From the NCBI GenBank assembly GCA_947169885.1, contig CAMVRM010000036.1, positions 1-35,472 of the forward strand: a DNA stretch of 35,472 bases, written 5' to 3'. Below are positions 1-7,953 of this stretch, one piece after another; position 1 is the first letter of the stretch, and each line of letters starts with the position of its first letter. This stretch comes from an uncultured Ruminococcus sp. (GTDB lineage Bacteria > Bacillota > Clostridia > Oscillospirales > Ruminococcaceae). The translations under genes and the position numbers were made by a program. The notes under the pieces are model-generated. The model was not told the origin of the DNA and did no database searches. It was given only the letters and a program-made list of their open reading frames with translations.

Positions 1-10
1 ATAACTCATT

Positions 11-1126
11 TTGGAGTGGTTGTCTTTATTTTTTGTGCAGTTTTTTGGAGTGCTCGTTTATAGGATAGAACTCAATTCGGCGGCAGGCGGTTCATATCCG
101 AAAGACGGCTGGGTAACTGCCGCAGCAGTCAGCAATAACCATTACAGTTCCCGTCAGCATTATATCAATATGCAGGACTATAACTGGATCAGACTGAATG
201 TAAAAAATCCTGATGGAAAGAGCATAAGACTGAATTTTGATGTGCATGACGCTTCTGACGGTGTATCCGACAGCTGGATATTCTTCGGCGATTCGATAAC
301 TGCGGGAAGCATGGCAAACTGCTACGGTACAGGCTATGCGGAGTTTGTGAACCGTATCGACCCTGCATATTATCCCGTACAGCAGAACGGCGGTATCGGC
401 GGTACTGTAAGTTCTGACGGCAGAAATGCGATAGATGAATGGCTCAGTGATTCCCCAGCCAAATATGTGAGCATAGCTTACGGCACGAATGATGCGTGGG
501 GCAATCCGAACAATGCGCAGAAGTATTATGAAAATGTCAAGTACATGATAGATGCTGTTATTGCAAAAGGCAAAACACCTGTCCTGCCTAAGATACCATA
601 TTCGACCAATAAGGACGTTGGTTCAAACACAGGCTACTACAACGCTATGATCGACAAACTCTATCAGGAGTACGGCAGCAAACTTGTTCATGGTCCCGAT
701 TTTGATAAATTTTTCAGAGAACACACTGAATTGCTCGGCGGCGACGGTGTACACCCGAGTTCCGACGGTTATGAAGCAATGAGAAAGCTCTGGGCAGAGA
801 CAATGTATGCAAATGTATACACAAACTCTCAGTCTTCGGACAAAACTTATCCCGATAATATCAAGGTAAGTTACAGTTCTCAGTATCACCAGATCAGATT
901 TACGTGGGACACAGTTGATAATGCTCAGAACTACGGTATCGCAGTTTATCTTGCAGGCAAGTGGAGAGTGCAGACACAGACCATTTCCGCTTCTGCAACT
1001 TCCTACACAACTCCGAAAGGTCTGACACCCGGCAAGACCTATAAAGTTGCAATAGCCGCCAAAGTCAACGGCAAATGGGATATTTCCAACGCTCTCAAGA
1101 ACGCTGTTACTGTCACTGTTAAGTGA
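11..1126 (+). CDS. Secreted-type SGNH/GDSL esterase with C-terminal Fn3-like module (5' end partial or rearranged)
   Basis: SGNH/GDSL hydrolase, probably a carbohydrate or acetyl-xylan type esterase; substrate not determinable. Visible blocks: GDS with nucleophile S95 (FFGDSITAGS), GGIGG near 127-131, GTND with N160, and the DGVHP block with D245 and H248. About residues 40-88 resemble an N-terminal beta domain. Residues about 285-371 form a fibronectin-III-like module almost shared with the C terminus of the arabinanase at 3608-6355. The only in-frame start is TTG at 11, after a stop at 2-4, with no visible ribosome site and no convincing signal peptide. The first 20 or so residues are Phe/Leu-rich and unlike the rest. 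I infer that the true 5' end lies outside the window or was replaced or frameshifted. A hairpin terminator follows at 1161. Function class is sure; the start is not. Confidence 0.85.
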   Translation: MEWLSLFFVQFFGVLVYRIELNSAAGGSYPKDGWVTAAAVSNNHYSSRQHYINMQDYNWIRLNVKNPDGKSIRLNFDVHDASDGVSDSWIFFGDSITAGSMANCYGTGYAEFVNRIDPAYYPVQQNGGIGGTVSSDGRNAIDEWLSDSPAKYVSIAYGTNDAWGNPNNAQKYYENVKYMIDAVIAKGKTPVLPKIPYSTNKDVGSNTGYYNAMIDKLYQEYGSKLVHGPDFDKFFREHTELLGGDGVHPSSDGYEAMRKLWAETMYANVYTNSQSSDKTYPDNIKVSYSSQYHQIRFTWDTVDNAQNYGIAVYLAGKWRVQTQTISASATSYTTPKGLTPGKTYKVAIAAKVNGKWDISNALKNAVTVTVK

Positions 1127-1160
1127 TCGGCTTTATAATACAAAACAAAATACGTAAAAA

Positions 1161-1195
1161 AACGGCAGTTCCTTTCGGGGAACTGTTGTTTTTAT
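1161..1195 (+). terminator. Rho-independent terminator after the GDSL esterase
   Basis: A 12-bp stem with G-U pairs (AACGGCAGTTCC against GGAACTGTTGTT) and a short loop is followed by a T run, 35 bases after the esterase stop. Confidence 0.8.
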
Positions 1196-1228
1196 AAACA
1201 GATACCGACATACCCCCCAAAAAAGATA

Positions 1229-1257
1229 TTGCCTGATCGGTAAAATTGTGATATAAT
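1229..1257 (+). promoter_or_regulatory. Promoter of the LacI-sensor/AraC regulator
   Basis: TTGCCT (1229-1234), a 17-base spacer and TATAAT (1252-1257) with an extended -10 (TGTGATATAAT). It lies 50 bases upstream of the regulator start. Confidence 0.75.
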
Positions 1258-1306
1258 ATATGAAAGTCTTAATATTACGTTCTTTCAGGATAAGGGGCGA
1301 TATACA

Positions 1307-3526
1307 ATGGTAAACGGACGTATTGCTGTTATGATCTCGGAGATTTTCGATCCGCTTGATTATGAACTGCTCAACGGCATTCACACAAAGGCAAGTTCAC
1401 TCGGCTATGACACGATATGTCTGACGGGTATCAGAGATGTGCGGCTCTCAACGAATAACAAGATCGTTTCGGATAAAATGGATAATGTATATAACCTGAT
1501 ACGTTCAGCAAGATTTGACGGTATCATATTTATAGCCGAGAGTTTTTACAGCGAGCATACAGAACGATCTATATTCTCGATGCTCCGTCAGACCTCTGTG
1601 CCATGTGTTGTTATTGGCAGAGTGCAGGACGGTTTTTATACTGCACCTTCCGAACAGCGCTCAGTCATCCGTCAGCTCACTGAGCATCTTATATATCAGC
1701 ATGGTTGCAGACATTTCGCCTTTGTGAGCGGTTTTAAAGGAGAATCCAACTCGGAAGAACGCTATGCAGGTTTTCTTGAAGCATTGTCAGATGCAGGGCT
1801 TGTTTTTTGTGAGGAAAATGATCTTTATTTCGGAGAATACTGGAAACAGCCGTCAGAACAGATAGGCAGGAAGATAGCCGCTGACAGAGAAAGTTTGCCT
1901 GATGCAGTCGTATGTGCAAGTGATCTTATGGCTGTATATCTGAGCGAGGGACTTATCTCCTCGGGCGTAAGAGTGCCGGAAGATGTAAAGATAACGGGGT
2001 ATGACGGTGAATGGTATGCCGTTCTGCATACTCCTTCCATAACCACCGCTTCGGGCTGCAAATACGATGAAGGACAGCGTGCCGTGTCAGAACTGTATCA
2101 CTGCATGACGGGTCTTGTCGCTCCCGAAAACGAGACAGCTTCAAAGCTCTGCTGCGGTACAAGCTGCGGCTGCAAACCTGATATGAAATATTCAAGCAGA
2201 ACGGTAACAAACAAAAACTGGATCGAGCGTGAACTTCTCAACATCATAGACAAGCATCTGACAAGCGGACGCTATCTGAACAATGATATATCCGATCATG
2301 TCAGCAGAGCAGATACTTTTGAAAGTCTTATACAAAGGATACACGACAGTGCCGAAGCATTGCAGGGCTGGTATCGTATCAGTATATGTCTTTGCAGTGA
2401 CTGGCGGTTTGATTTTGAAAGACCCGAAGTTTACAGGAGAGAGGGCTTCTCCGACACGATGCAGCTTGTCATGGATCATAACCGATATGAACCTGATGAA
2501 ATATCACAGAACTTTCCAATAACTCATCTGCTGCCAATGCTTGAACAGGAGCATTCGCCTGTTCTTGTTACAATATCTGCACTAAACAGCGGAGAACAGA
2601 TATTGGGGTATACGGCTTTTTACTATGATGATGTTGACAGCATCAATTACGATGCACAGTTTATGAACTGGAACAGCACGGCTGTAAGCGGCTTTCGCAT
2701 GATACAGCAGAAACTCTATCTTGAATACAAGCAAAGAAAGAATATCGCTTTCTCAACGCTCGACCCGACCACAGGCTTTTACAACCAGCGAGGTTTTTTG
2801 GAACTGCTTTCTGCGAGAGGGGAGAGCGAATGCGTCTTATGGATGTTTGGGATATATGAGGATAATGATATGCTGACCGCTCAGAACGAGCACCATTTTT
2901 TCTCAACAGCACTCAGACTTTCGTCCGATAAAAATGAAGATATTGCTGTATTGGGAGATCATCTGTTTGCCGTTGTATTCAAAAAAAGCGATGTATCCCT
3001 CGAGTCATGTGCATTTCGGCGGCTGCTCCGATGTATGCGTGAAGCAGAAAGATTACAGCCGTTCGATAGGTACAGCAGATCTCCGTATGTGCTGTCTGTA
3101 AGTTTTTTACTTGAAGGAACTGCTGAACAAAAGCAGCAAAAAGCAGCAGAACTTGCAGAAAATGCAAGACAGCGGTTATGCTCGGGCAATCATGACACTT
3201 TGAAGTCGGAACTGTTATGGCTCAGGATACGCATATGGCTTCATCCCGAAACAGACCTGTCGATAGATGATATGGCAAGACAGCTCAATATAAGTCAGAC
3301 ATATCTTCACCGCATATACAAGAATAGATTCGGCATAAGTGCAAAGGAAGATGTGATATGTGCCCGTATCGAAAAAGCCAAACAGCTTTTGCTGTCATCC
3401 GGTGCTTCCGTAAACGAGATCGCCGAACAATGTGGTTATCATGAAGCAAGTCACTTTATGCGGCAGTTTCGTGACAGGGTAGGTATCACTGCGACAGGTT
3501 ACAGAAAAAAAGGACGTTCCGAATGA
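1307..3526 (+). CDS. LacI-type sensor / degenerate GGDEF / AraC-HTH fusion regulator
   Basis: Cytosolic one-component transcription regulator, probably sensing a sugar. Residues 1-250 form a periplasmic-binding-protein-like (LacI/GalR) sensor without its usual N-terminal HTH; LPDAVVCASDLMAV (198-210) and VPEDVKITGYDG (223-234) are typical. It ends in a Cys cluster (C282, C283, C287, C289; SCGC). Residues 300-475 are an unassigned linker domain. Residues 482-625 look like a decayed GGDEF domain: DPTTGFYNQRGF (486-497) matches the start of GGDEF domains, but the signature is only GDHLF (550-554), so cyclase activity is unlikely. Residues 635-735 are an AraC-type double HTH (DMARQLNISQTYLHRIYK, then EIAEQCGYHEASHFMRQF). 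No membrane segment. ATG follows AAGGGG. It sits between the esterase and the arabinanase and may control them (inference). Confidence 0.88.
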   Translation: MVNGRIAVMISEIFDPLDYELLNGIHTKASSLGYDTICLTGIRDVRLSTNNKIVSDKMDNVYNLIRSARFDGIIFIAESFYSEHTERSIFSMLRQTSVPCVVIGRVQDGFYTAPSEQRSVIRQLTEHLIYQHGCRHFAFVSGFKGESNSEERYAGFLEALSDAGLVFCEENDLYFGEYWKQPSEQIGRKIAADRESLPDAVVCASDLMAVYLSEGLISSGVRVPEDVKITGYDGEWYAVLHTPSITTASGCKYDEGQRAVSELYHCMTGLVAPENETASKLCCGTSCGCKPDMKYSSRTVTNKNWIERELLNIIDKHLTSGRYLNNDISDHVSRADTFESLIQRIHDSAEALQGWYRISICLCSDWRFDFERPEVYRREGFSDTMQLVMDHNRYEPDEISQNFPITHLLPMLEQEHSPVLVTISALNSGEQILGYTAFYYDDVDSINYDAQFMNWNSTAVSGFRMIQQKLYLEYKQRKNIAFSTLDPTTGFYNQRGFLELLSARGESECVLWMFGIYEDNDMLTAQNEHHFFSTALRLSSDKNEDIAVLGDHLFAVVFKKSDVSLESCAFRRLLRCMREAERLQPFDRYSRSPYVLSVSFLLEGTAEQKQQKAAELAENARQRLCSGNHDTLKSELLWLRIRIWLHPETDLSIDDMARQLNISQTYLHRIYKNRFGISAKEDVICARIEKAKQLLLSSGASVNEIAEQCGYHEASHFMRQFRDRVGITATGYRKKGRSE

Positions 3527-3552
3527 TCAAAAGCCTGATTACGAAAACAGAT

Positions 3553-3598
3553 AAGGGAGCTGATGCACGTATGCAGCAGCTCCCCCTTTGTTTTTTTT
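3553..3598 (+). terminator. Terminator between the regulator and the convergent arabinanase
   Basis: Stem AAGGGAGCTG / CAGCTCCCCCTT (one bulged base) followed by eight T on the plus strand. It lies between the ends of the two convergent genes; the minus-strand T run is weak. Confidence 0.85.
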
Positions 3599-3607
3599 AT
3601 TCGGTAA

Positions 3608-6355
3608 TTACTTTACAGTTACCGTTACTGCGTGCTTGACGGCTTCTGTAACGCCCCATTCGCCGTTCACCTTTGCGGCTATCGCTACTTTGTAGGTCTT
3701 GCCCGGTGTGAGGTTCTTGGGAGTGGTATAACTTGTGACAGAACCCGATATGCTCTGAGCCTGCACTCTCCACTTGCCTGCAAGATATACGGCTATACCG
3801 TAAGCCTGTGCGCCGCTGACAGGTTTCCAGCTGAATCTTATCTGATGATAATTCTCGTTGTATTCTACTGAATAAACTAACGGATAAGCAGGTTCATCGA
3901 CAGTTATCTCAGCGCTGTCAAATATGAATTTCTGACCATTGCCGCCCCAGTACTCCCACTGACAGATATTAGCGCCTGCATCAAGGCTGATGTTGTATAC
4001 ATCAAGACCTGCTTTGCAGTCGGATACAGCCGAAAGCACAGCCATATTTCCGTTACCGTCATCGAGTATGCGGAATTTCTGCGATTCACTGCCGTTATAG
4101 TCTGAAAGAAGTATATCTGCGCCATTCTCGCCGCTTCCGTTCGCAACAGTCAGAGCCTTGCCGTCAGTTGTCCTCAGTGTGTACCAGCCGTTGCTGTCAG
4201 CAGTCACGTTCCATACCTGTTTGTCGGTGTTCTGTTCGGCGCTTCCGCTGTTTTTGGAAGTGCTTGCATTAAGATAAAGACCGCTGTTGAGGTTCTTTAT
4301 AGTATAAGTGCCGTTGGCTATCGGTGTCTTGTCAGGCTCGAATATGAACTTCTGACCATTGCCGCCCCAGTACTCCCATTGACAGATATTAGCGCCAGAG
4401 TCAGTGCTGATGTTGTATACATCAAGACCTGCTTTGCAGTCGGATACAGCCGAAAGCACAGCCATATTTCCGTTACCGTCATCGAGTATGCGGAATTTCT
4501 GCGATTCACTGCCGTTATAGTCTGAAAGAAGTATATCTGCGCCATTCTCGCCGCTTCCGTTCGCAACAGTCAGAGCCTTGCCGTCAGAGGTACGCAGAGT
4601 GTACCAGCCTTCGCTGTCAGCGGTCACTTTCCACACCTGTTTGTCGGTGTTCTGTTCGGCGCTTCCGCTGTTTTTTGAAGTGCTTGCATTGAGATAAAGA
4701 CCGCTGTTGAGGTTCTTTATAGTATAAGTGCCGTTGGCTATCGGCGTTTTGTTCACTATATCTTCCGATGCAGAGTAAGCTGTCTTTTTGCTTCCCCAGA
4801 TGCAGATGTTGATGCCTGTGGCAGTAAATGTCATTTTCTTGACTTCCTGCGCAGATTCATCATTCTGAACGATAAATGCGCCCTTGTAGGTAACGCCGCC
4901 CCATGTGAAGCTCATATACGGTGTTCCGCTTTTGGTTATCTTCCATGTTGCACTTATATCACCTGTAACAGTACCGTCAGCGTTCAGTTTGATATTGATA
5001 GGCTTTTGCACATCGGCAGACTTTTCGTTCTCAAACTTCTGATTCGGGTCATGCCATATAAGCTCGTAATCCCCGACGATAGCCTCAGTAGTATGACCGT
5101 TTGGAGAAAGCGTTTCGCCCGAATACTCATACGAAGTTGCAGTCGGCCAGCCGTCTTCGTTCATTATCATCTGATGTACACGGACTTCGTGTGCGCCGTA
5201 ATTGTCATCGAACTTGTTGTGGTATATGCAGAACAGTTTTCCGTCATCGTCCATAAGCACCGAGTTGTGACCCTGTGCGGTATTGGGCTGAGAATTGCAG
5301 CTCCACTGGTAGTTGCTCATCAGGCGTTCACCTGTATTGCCCGCAATGTTATCGCCGCCCTGTGCGAATATGGCAGGATTTCCATTTTGGTCAACATAAG
5401 GTCCCTGAGGTTTTTCACTTCGGAAGATACGCATATTGTATCCGCCCTTGTTGTTGAAGTAGCCGTAGGATAAGAAAAGATAGTAATATCCCTTTCCGGT
5501 CGCAGGGTCTTTCATATACTCAATGTACGGACCTTCACCGGATACCCAGTGACCTCCTGCAACGTGTACGCCCATATAGGCATCAGACTGAACTGCTCCC
5601 CCGTTCGATCTTGTCTCGTATTTAACGTTATAATCACGCAGACCCGTCTTTTCGTCCAGTTCCAGCATATATATACCGCCGAACCATGAGCCGTATACCA
5701 TCCAGAGTTTTCCGTTCTCATCGTAGAAAGTGCATGGGTCAATGGCATTTGTGCCGTACTCTGCGTTCCACCTGCCGCTGCTGTTCAGATAACGGCTTAG
5801 GTCGGGGTTGCTGCCAAGAACTTTTTCAACGTCGGTATTCTTGTAGCTGTTGGCGGCATTTGCAGGTTTTGTCTCAAAGCCCGAATATACGATAGTGCCG
5901 CTGTATGTATAAGGACCTTCCACATTATTTGAAGTACACAATACGATAGACGAATGCCAGTCAACGCCATTCACCGAAAGATACATACAGTATTTTTTCA
6001 TAACGGGATTATAGACTATATCAGGTGCCCACAGGTTGCCCGAAAGGTCATAGTTATTACTGGTGTTTGACCATTTCTCGGGTTTGGCAAGATCGGTATA
6101 TATATTGTTGAAGAATGTTGTTCTTGTCGAGCCGAGATACGAATTTGCTGCCGATGTCCAGTTCATAAGATCGGTCGAGCGTGCAGCTCCCAGATGCGAG
6201 CCGATGATGAAATAATCGCCGTTATCCAGTTTGATGATGGACGGATCATGAACAGATACCCTTGTGTAATTTCCTGCACTTGCTGTGATCGAAAGCGCCG
6301 ATGTGCTCATCACTGCTGCTGCAAGCAAGGCAGATGCTATCCTTTTAAATTGCAT
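3608..6355 (-). CDS. Secreted GH43 endo-alpha-1,5-L-arabinanase with two CBM13 domains and Fn3-like tail
   Basis: Extracellular glycoside hydrolase of family 43, most like Bacillus AbnB-type endo-arabinanases, expected to cut the alpha-1,5-arabinan of pectin side chains. A signal peptide spans residues 1-27 (cleavage near ASA/G). The five-bladed propeller covers about 30-425; the catalytic triad is D37 (HDPS), D206 (AIDP) and E274 (SGEGP). Residues 428-525 form the extra beta domain seen in the AbnB group. Two ricin-type trefoil (CBM13) modules follow at 538-672 and 678-812, differing at only a handful of residues and each with QVW/QKF motifs. Residues 826-915 are the Fn3-like module shared with the upstream esterase. 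Start is supported by AAGGAGG 8 bases before ATG. Arabinan is the best guess; a related arabinose-containing polymer is possible. Confidence 0.92.
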   Translation of the reverse strand: MQFKRIASALLAAAVMSTSALSITASAGNYTRVSVHDPSIIKLDNGDYFIIGSHLGAARSTDLMNWTSAANSYLGSTRTTFFNNIYTDLAKPEKWSNTSNNYDLSGNLWAPDIVYNPVMKKYCMYLSVNGVDWHSSIVLCTSNNVEGPYTYSGTIVYSGFETKPANAANSYKNTDVEKVLGSNPDLSRYLNSSGRWNAEYGTNAIDPCTFYDENGKLWMVYGSWFGGIYMLELDEKTGLRDYNVKYETRSNGGAVQSDAYMGVHVAGGHWVSGEGPYIEYMKDPATGKGYYYLFLSYGYFNNKGGYNMRIFRSEKPQGPYVDQNGNPAIFAQGGDNIAGNTGERLMSNYQWSCNSQPNTAQGHNSVLMDDDGKLFCIYHNKFDDNYGAHEVRVHQMIMNEDGWPTATSYEYSGETLSPNGHTTEAIVGDYELIWHDPNQKFENEKSADVQKPINIKLNADGTVTGDISATWKITKSGTPYMSFTWGGVTYKGAFIVQNDESAQEVKKMTFTATGINICIWGSKKTAYSASEDIVNKTPIANGTYTIKNLNSGLYLNASTSKNSGSAEQNTDKQVWKVTADSEGWYTLRTSDGKALTVANGSGENGADILLSDYNGSESQKFRILDDGNGNMAVLSAVSDCKAGLDVYNISTDSGANICQWEYWGGNGQKFIFEPDKTPIANGTYTIKNLNSGLYLNASTSKNSGSAEQNTDKQVWNVTADSNGWYTLRTTDGKALTVANGSGENGADILLSDYNGSESQKFRILDDGNGNMAVLSAVSDCKAGLDVYNISLDAGANICQWEYWGGNGQKFIFDSAEITVDEPAYPLVYSVEYNENYHQIRFSWKPVSGAQAYGIAVYLAGKWRVQAQSISGSVTSYTTPKNLTPGKTYKVAIAAKVNGEWGVTEAVKHAVTVTVK
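3920..4324 (-). repeat. Second CBM13 repeat copy in the arabinanase gene
   Basis: Encodes residues 678-812. It is a tandem copy, offset by 420 bases, of 4325-4744. The stretch 3986-4167 is base-for-base identical to 4406-4587 (182 bases). Confidence 0.95.
4325..4744 (-). repeat. First CBM13 repeat copy plus linker in the arabinanase gene
   Basis: Encodes residues 538-677. Partner of the repeat at 3920-4324. Changes between the copies sit mostly near residues 576, 582, 590, 651 and 653. Confidence 0.95.
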
Positions 6356-6412
6356 GATTATTCCTCCTTATTATGGGTCATTACATACAGAATGATCTTC
6401 TCTATGATTATA

Positions 6413-6441
6413 ATAATACATCAAATTTATATATTTAACAA
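6413..6441 (-). promoter_or_regulatory. Promoter of the arabinanase gene
   Basis: On the minus strand TTGTTA, a 17-base spacer and TATTAT; an overlapping TATAAT lies at 6407-6412. It is about 55 bases upstream of the ATG. Confidence 0.6.
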
Positions 6442-6535
6442 TAGATTATCCTGCTAAATTTATTACATATCCTGCACAATTGTATATACGTAGCTGTCTG
6501 TATTACGCCTGAGACAGCCGTTCGGTGCTCTATAT

Positions 6536-6715
6536 TATAGCAATCCAAGAAAATATCAACACAAATCTTTCGGATAAAATTCCACATTGATACGTCAAAC
6601 TCCCTTGCAGGGCGACCGTCTGAGTAGAACTCAGACAACCAACTGCGGTCGTTTTCCATGCACTGTGAAATTTTTTCTCGAAATCTTTATGCTGATATTT
6701 TCTTGTATTGCTATA
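6536..6715. mobile_element. MITE-like element with long imperfect terminal inverted repeats
   Basis: The left end (6540 onward, GCAATCCAAGAAAATATCA) and the reverse complement of the right end (6711 backward, GCAATACAAGAAAATATCA) match over about 20 bases with one change, and more loosely over about 60. The centre is a perfect 8-bp hairpin (6618-6625 with 6629-6636) nested inside a 6-bp pair (6613-6618 with 6646-6651). Both outer ends are flanked by TATA, a possible 4-base target duplication or a TA duplication. It has no coding capacity. The element follows directly after the truncated sigma-factor gene, whose stop codon is formed by its edge. Family not assigned. Confidence 0.75.
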
Positions 6716-7082
6716 GCTGTTTTACAGCTTCGATAAGTTCAGTATTATCGTGTTCTTCATCGGCAAGCACATTTTCAAGATCATCATAGACCAGCGTTTC
6801 CTCTTGTCTGCATTGTCGGTGAAATATGTTTATGCAGTGCCGTTTTGCAATGACCGATAATAACGCTCTCACTGAGGTCATCTCAAAGCTGTTCTTTGAT
6901 CCGATATTATAGAACATAAGAAAAATATCACTGACTGCTTCTTCAATGTCCTCTCTGGTGCAGACATCTTTCAGCCTTGTGTATGCGGTTTTATGCACAT
7001 ATGCGCTGTATTGCCTGACCACCTGTGCAAGCCCCTGTTCAGGGTCGCTTTTCAGCAGCATCAGCAGTTCATTGTCATTCAT
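6711..7082 (-). pseudogene. ECF-type sigma factor truncated after region 2
   Basis: About 123 residues resembling the clostridial ECF sigma family: N-terminal LLMLLKSDPEQGLAQVVRQY, then the region-2 helices CTREDIEEAVSDIFLMFYN and SVRALLSVIAKRHCINIFHR, then a short acidic linker. The protein stops at EAVKQL just where region 4 (the -35-binding HTH) should begin. The stop (CTA TAG) is made by the edge of the inverted-repeat element at 6536-6715. No region-4 sequence is visible on the far side in any frame, so the 3' half was lost rather than simply displaced. I chose the ATG at 7082 because GAGG precedes it by 8 bases; a longer in-frame start at 7112 lacks this. Probably nonfunctional; a retained core-binding fragment cannot be excluded. 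Confidence 0.75.
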
Positions 7083-7209
7083 ATGAAAACCTCGCTTGTT
7101 GAAACGTTTCACTATATACAGTCAAATCTAAACTGCAAAAAATCACATCAGATAGAACAATTATACAATAAGATTTGTAAACTTTTCATGAACAGAATAC
7201 ATGATATAG

Positions 7210-7243
7210 TTGTATTATATCATGTTTGTGTGATATAATACAA
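7210..7243. promoter_or_regulatory. Palindrome carrying two opposed promoters
   Basis: TTGTATTATATCA (7210-7222) and its exact reverse complement (7231-7243) flank an 8-base loop. Each arm supplies TATAAT for one direction and TTGTAT as the -35 for the other, with an 18-base spacer both ways. The plus promoter would serve the NUDIX operon, the minus promoter the sigma-factor remnant. It could also be a protein-binding operator. Confidence 0.6.
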
Positions 7244-7363
7244 TAGGTGTATTTTATACTCCTCTCTGTTCCAAATCCACCAATATCTTCGCACGGCAGC
7301 GAATCTAATGTCGGCGTTGAAATAAAGATGAGTATGATTTGATAAAATAAAGGAGATGTCAGC

Positions 7364-7891
7364 ATGGAAAGACTGCTTTTGCTTGATGAAAAAAATTACG
7401 ATAAAGATATGGACAAATTTGTAAGAATAGCTGTGCGTGGTATCGCTTTTGTCGGTGACAGACTGATTCTTATTGAGGACAGCAAGGGCGAAGTCAAACT
7501 TCCCGGCGGCGGTCAGGACGAGGGCGAGAGCGATGTCGATACTCTTATTCGTGAATTCAGGGAGGAAACAGGCTGTTCGGTCATTCCCGAGAGCATTTGT
7601 CCGTTCGGATATATCGAGGAAAAGCGAAGGGATTTTAAGAACTATCACGAGGGCAGGATATTCCACCAGATCAGCAGGCTGTATTTCTGTGAAGTGTCTG
7701 CCGAGCGTGGAGAAACTCACCTCAGCGAACAGGAAAAGCGTTACGGTATGCAATTTAAAATGTACACACTCGATGAAGCGATCGCCAAGAATCGGGCTAT
7801 GCTTGATACGGTCGGCGAACTTGCGTGGAATCAGAGGGAGTACAGGACATTACTGCTTATCAAAGAGCATATTGAAAAGGATAAAAGATAA
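7364..7891 (+). CDS. NUDIX hydrolase
   Basis: Pyrophosphohydrolase of the NUDIX superfamily, acting on a nucleoside diphosphate linked to some group X; exact substrate unknown. A complete Nudix box lies at residues 49-71: G49, E55, R63-E64, E67-E68, G70, matching G-x5-E-x7-RE-U-x-EE-x-G-U. At 175 residues the length is usual. No signal peptide or membrane segment. ATG follows AAAGGAGATG. It is 62 bases upstream of the pyrophosphatase/phosphatase fusion gene and likely co-transcribed, which suggests a joint role in clearing phosphorylated or pyrophosphate-containing metabolites (inference). Confidence 0.93.
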   Translation: MERLLLLDEKNYDKDMDKFVRIAVRGIAFVGDRLILIEDSKGEVKLPGGGQDEGESDVDTLIREFREETGCSVIPESICPFGYIEEKRRDFKNYHEGRIFHQISRLYFCEVSAERGETHLSEQEKRYGMQFKMYTLDEAIAKNRAMLDTVGELAWNQREYRTLLLIKEHIEKDKR

Positions 7892-7953
7892 TGACACAAA
7901 AGAACATCGTGAACTATTCCCGATATGCGGCAATGTAAAAAGGAGAAACAGCT

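Noticed and set aside
1-10. Complete upstream gene at the window edge
   Set aside because: Only ten bases with a stop codon; nothing to annotate.
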